Positions 12,750-14,603 of a stretch of 14,603 bases of DNA are shown here, one piece after another. This DNA is from Nitrospirota bacterium. GTDB lineage: Bacteria; Nitrospinota_A; UBA7883. The translations under genes and the position numbers were made by a program. The notes beneath the pieces are model-generated. The model worked only from the letters and a program-made list of their open reading frames with translations. It searched no databases and was not told the DNA's origin. Each line of letters opens with the position of its first letter. The stretch's first letter is position 1. The stretch lies in assembly GCA_011052055.1 (NCBI GenBank), contig DRJW01000376.1, forward strand, positions 1-14,603, written 5' to 3'.

Positions 12750-13849
12750 CTTTTCGGAAATTTGCAAGGTAATTCCAATGATTCAGCCACCATAGGATGC
12801 GTAATATACCCATCCGCCACGTTCAACCCTTTGCGCATAGCATAGTTTTCCTTCATGGTTTTGGCAATGCCTTTTTCCGCCAGCTCCATAAGACCGGGAA
12901 ACGTGGCGTTGGTAAGGGCGAAAGTGGAAGTCCTCGGCACCGCGCCCGGCATGTTCGATACGCAATAATGGGTAACAGAATCGATAGCGAACGTGGGATC
13001 GGAATGGCTGGTTGGCCTGCTCGTCTCCACGCACCCTCCCTGATCCACCGATACGTCAACGATGACCGATCCGGGACGCATATCCTTTAACATTCCACGG
13101 GTCACAAGCCACGGGGCTTTGGCTCCGGCGATGAGAACCGACCCGATCACCAGATCGGCCTCGGAAACAGATGAAAAAACAGTATGCGGGTTGGAATAAA
13201 GAGTCTCCACCCTGCCCATGAATATCTCGTCGAAATAGCGCAGGCGCGGCAGGCTCACATCCACCACGAGCGTTCTGGCGCCAAGGCCCACGGCGATCTT
13301 CGCCGCATTGTAGCCGACCACGCCGCCGCCTAATATAACCACCTTGCCAGGCTCCACGCCAGGCACTCCACCCAGCAAGGCTCCGCGTCCGCCATGCTCT
13401 TTTTCAAGATATTTGGCGCCCGCCTGCACCGACATCCGGCCCGCCACCTCGCTCATGGGAATAAGCATGAGCAAAGCCCCGGTCTCGTCCTGGTAGGTTT
13501 CGTAACCTACTGCGTATGTTTCTGATTCGATAAGTTTTTGCGCGAGGCTTTTAACAGCGGCAAGATGCAAAAATGTGTATAAGATTAACCCTTCACGAAG
13601 GAATTTATATTCAGGCTCTATCGGCTCTTTGACCTTTGCGACAATGCCCGAAGCCCAGGCCTCCTCGGCGCTATCGACAATTGTGGCCCCCTCGGCTTCG
13701 TATTCCGCGTCGGAAATACCAGAGCCCAACCCCGCGCCCCGCTCTACAACGACACCATGACCGGCCAATGTAAGCTGTCTTGCGCCGGCCGGAACAAGAG
13801 CGACCCGGTACTCGTCCTCTTTTACCTCTTTGGGTATTCCAATAATCAC
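12740..13849 (-). CDS. ald: Alanine dehydrogenase
   Basis: NAD-dependent oxidative deamination of L-alanine to pyruvate and ammonia, reversible (EC 1.4.1.1), cytoplasmic, usually hexameric. It is 369 residues, the family length. It shows MIIGIPKEVKEDEYRVAL (Arg15 for substrate), VKEP (Lys74), FLHLA (His95), the nucleotide-binding VVILGGGVVGYNAA and DVSVDQGGCVE, then HYCVSNMPGAVPRTST and the terminal DGYITHP. All known catalytic residues are present. The start is GTG at 13849 with AGGA about seven bases upstream. The last ten bases overlap the start of the Ser/Thr kinase gene. It is divergent from the pyrophosphatase gene, with about 120 bases between them that must hold its promoter. Confidence 0.97.
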   Translation of the reverse strand: MIIGIPKEVKEDEYRVALVPAGARQLTLAGHGVVVERGAGLGSGISDAEYEAEGATIVDSAEEAWASGIVAKVKEPIEPEYKFLREGLILYTFLHLAAVKSLAQKLIESETYAVGYETYQDETGALLMLIPMSEVAGRMSVQAGAKYLEKEHGGRGALLGGVPGVEPGKVVILGGGVVGYNAAKIAVGLGARTLVVDVSLPRLRYFDEIFMGRVETLYSNPHTVFSSVSEADLVIGSVLIAGAKAPWLVTRGMLKDMRPGSVIVDVSVDQGGCVETSRPTSHSDPTFAIDSVTHYCVSNMPGAVPRTSTFALTNATFPGLMELAEKGIAKTMKENYAMRKGLNVADGYITHPMVAESLELPCKFPKRWS

Positions 13850-13928
13850 GAAAAATCCTGTAAAGACCTGAATCGCTCATTATATCACGCCATTATTCTT
13901 TAAAAACGTATCAGAGCGCCAATCTGGC

Positions 13929-13957
13929 TTGACGGCCTCGTTTTCCTGACATACTAT
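13929..13957 (+). promoter_or_regulatory. Sigma-70 type promoter of the pyrophosphatase gene
   Basis: TTGACG (13929-13934) and TACTAT (13952-13957) are spaced by the ideal 17 bases and lie just upstream of the ATG at 13971. Transcription would begin around 13963-13966, leaving a leader of only a few bases, and no ribosome binding site is visible before the ATG. Confidence 0.5.
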
Positions 13958-13970
13958 CCGGTTACAAAAT

Positions 13971-14561
13971 ATGAACGACAAAATTAATAAAAGACATCCC
14001 TGGTTCGATATCGACCCTGGGGACAGAACGCCGACATATGTGCAGGCGTTTATCGAGATAGAGAGAAACTCCAGATTAAAGCTTGAGCTCGACAAGCAGA
14101 CTGGATATTTGAAAGTCGACCGGGTGCTCCACGGCGCCGTCCACTACCCGCACAGCTACGGGTTTATCCCCCGCACCTATTGCGATGACAAGGATCCGCT
14201 CGATATTTTCGTTCTCTGCTCGGAGACAATCCCGTCGGGAACCATAGTCGAAGCGCGGGTGATCGGCGCCATGCGAATGACCGACCAGGGAGAGCTCGAC
14301 GACAAAATCGTAGCCGTCGCATCGGGCGATCCGGCCTACATCGAGATGTTCAATATCACACAGCTACCGGCATATCAGCGCGACGAGTTAAAAAAGTTTT
14401 TCCAGGAATACAAGACGCTAGAGAACAAAGAAGTGATCGTGAAAGACTTCATGAACCAGGACGAAGCGCTCGATGTTGTTACAGAAGCGATGGAGTTTTT
14501 CAACAAACATGAAAAAGAGCTTTTAACGAAACACGATCTTAGCGTAAAAGATGACAACTAA
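13971..14561 (+). CDS. ppa: Inorganic pyrophosphatase, family I
   Basis: Hydrolyses pyrophosphate to two phosphates (EC 3.6.1.1) with Mg2+, pulling biosynthetic reactions forward; cytoplasmic. The protein has 196 residues, slightly longer than the roughly 175 of E. coli. The signature DDKDPLDIFV carries the metal-binding aspartates (D73, D75, D78). Other family stretches are EIERNSRLKLELD (Lys37), HYPHSYGFIPRTY and MRMTDQGELDDKIVAV. The extra length is a charged helical C-terminal tail (EAMEFFNKHEKELLTKHDLS). Only the first dozen residues (MNDKINKRHPWF) are uncertain as a start. The gene is single, transcribed away from ald, with its own promoter just upstream. Confidence 0.96.
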   Translation: MNDKINKRHPWFDIDPGDRTPTYVQAFIEIERNSRLKLELDKQTGYLKVDRVLHGAVHYPHSYGFIPRTYCDDKDPLDIFVLCSETIPSGTIVEARVIGAMRMTDQGELDDKIVAVASGDPAYIEMFNITQLPAYQRDELKKFFQEYKTLENKEVIVKDFMNQDEALDVVTEAMEFFNKHEKELLTKHDLSVKDDN

Positions 14562-14603
14562 AAGCACATGGCGAGATAGCAAGTAACCCAACACGTTAAA
14601 CAA
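14562..14603. other. Short end stretch without visible features
   Basis: Forty-two bases follow the pyrophosphatase stop. I see no hairpin, T-run or start of another gene in them. Confidence 0.4.

Noticed and set aside
1..14603. CRISPR array, insertion sequence, tRNA or rRNA
   Set aside because: No regularly spaced repeats, transposase motifs, cloverleaf or conserved rRNA stretches were seen on either strand.

Overview
The window is ordinary bacterial chromosome, densely coded on both strands and apparently from a Gram-negative organism. It holds no rRNA, tRNA, insertion sequence or CRISPR array that I can see. The gene mix is a diguanylate cyclase, RecN, a SurA-like chaperone, a PEGA-domain Ser/Thr kinase, AnmK and a family I pyrophosphatase. 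This would fit a deep-branching proteobacterium-like lineage such as the old Deltaproteobacteria or Nitrospinota. That placement is inferred from gene content only and is weak.

Layout. (1) 1-2590, plus strand: the 3' part of a GGDEF diguanylate cyclase, then recN one base after its stop. (2) 2729-3628: a DUF1848 protein whose C-terminal cysteines resemble a radical-SAM cluster site. Its end overlaps, tail to tail, the end of the next gene. (3) 5298-3618, minus strand: a stand-alone cyclic-nucleotide-binding-like domain, then a membrane-anchored parvulin-type prolyl isomerase. (4) An AT-rich divergent gap, then a 131-residue protein I do not recognise (5742-6137). (5) 6262-10055, plus strand: a likely operon. 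It has a possible 31-codon leader ORF, a large helical protein ending in an HPr domain with both phosphorylation residues kept, an M20 amidohydrolase, and anmK. (6) 10056-10937: AT-rich DNA with several inverted repeats, then a two-gene unit of a small DUF5678-like protein and a retropepsin-like aspartic protease. (7) 13849-10974, minus strand: alanine dehydrogenase (ald), whose end overlaps the start of a Ser/Thr kinase with one membrane segment and two PEGA domains. (8) 13971-14561, plus strand: inorganic pyrophosphatase with a convincing promoter very close to its start codon.

How the genes may work together. The most interesting unit is HPr-fusion/M20/AnmK. AnmK recycles 1,6-anhydro-N-acetylmuramic acid from turned-over peptidoglycan, an M20 enzyme could process released peptides or amides, and the HPr domain could connect the pathway to phosphotransferase-type signalling. 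This is a hypothesis from gene order and domains, not a demonstrated system. The DUF5678/retropepsin pair in AT-rich DNA looks like an accessory module. Ald upstream of and overlapping a transmembrane kinase suggests translational coupling of an amino-acid enzyme with a sensor-like kinase.

Start codons other than ATG are common here: TTG for the DUF1848 gene, M20 and anmK, and GTG for the retropepsin and ald. Several start calls are therefore less certain than the reading frames themselves.
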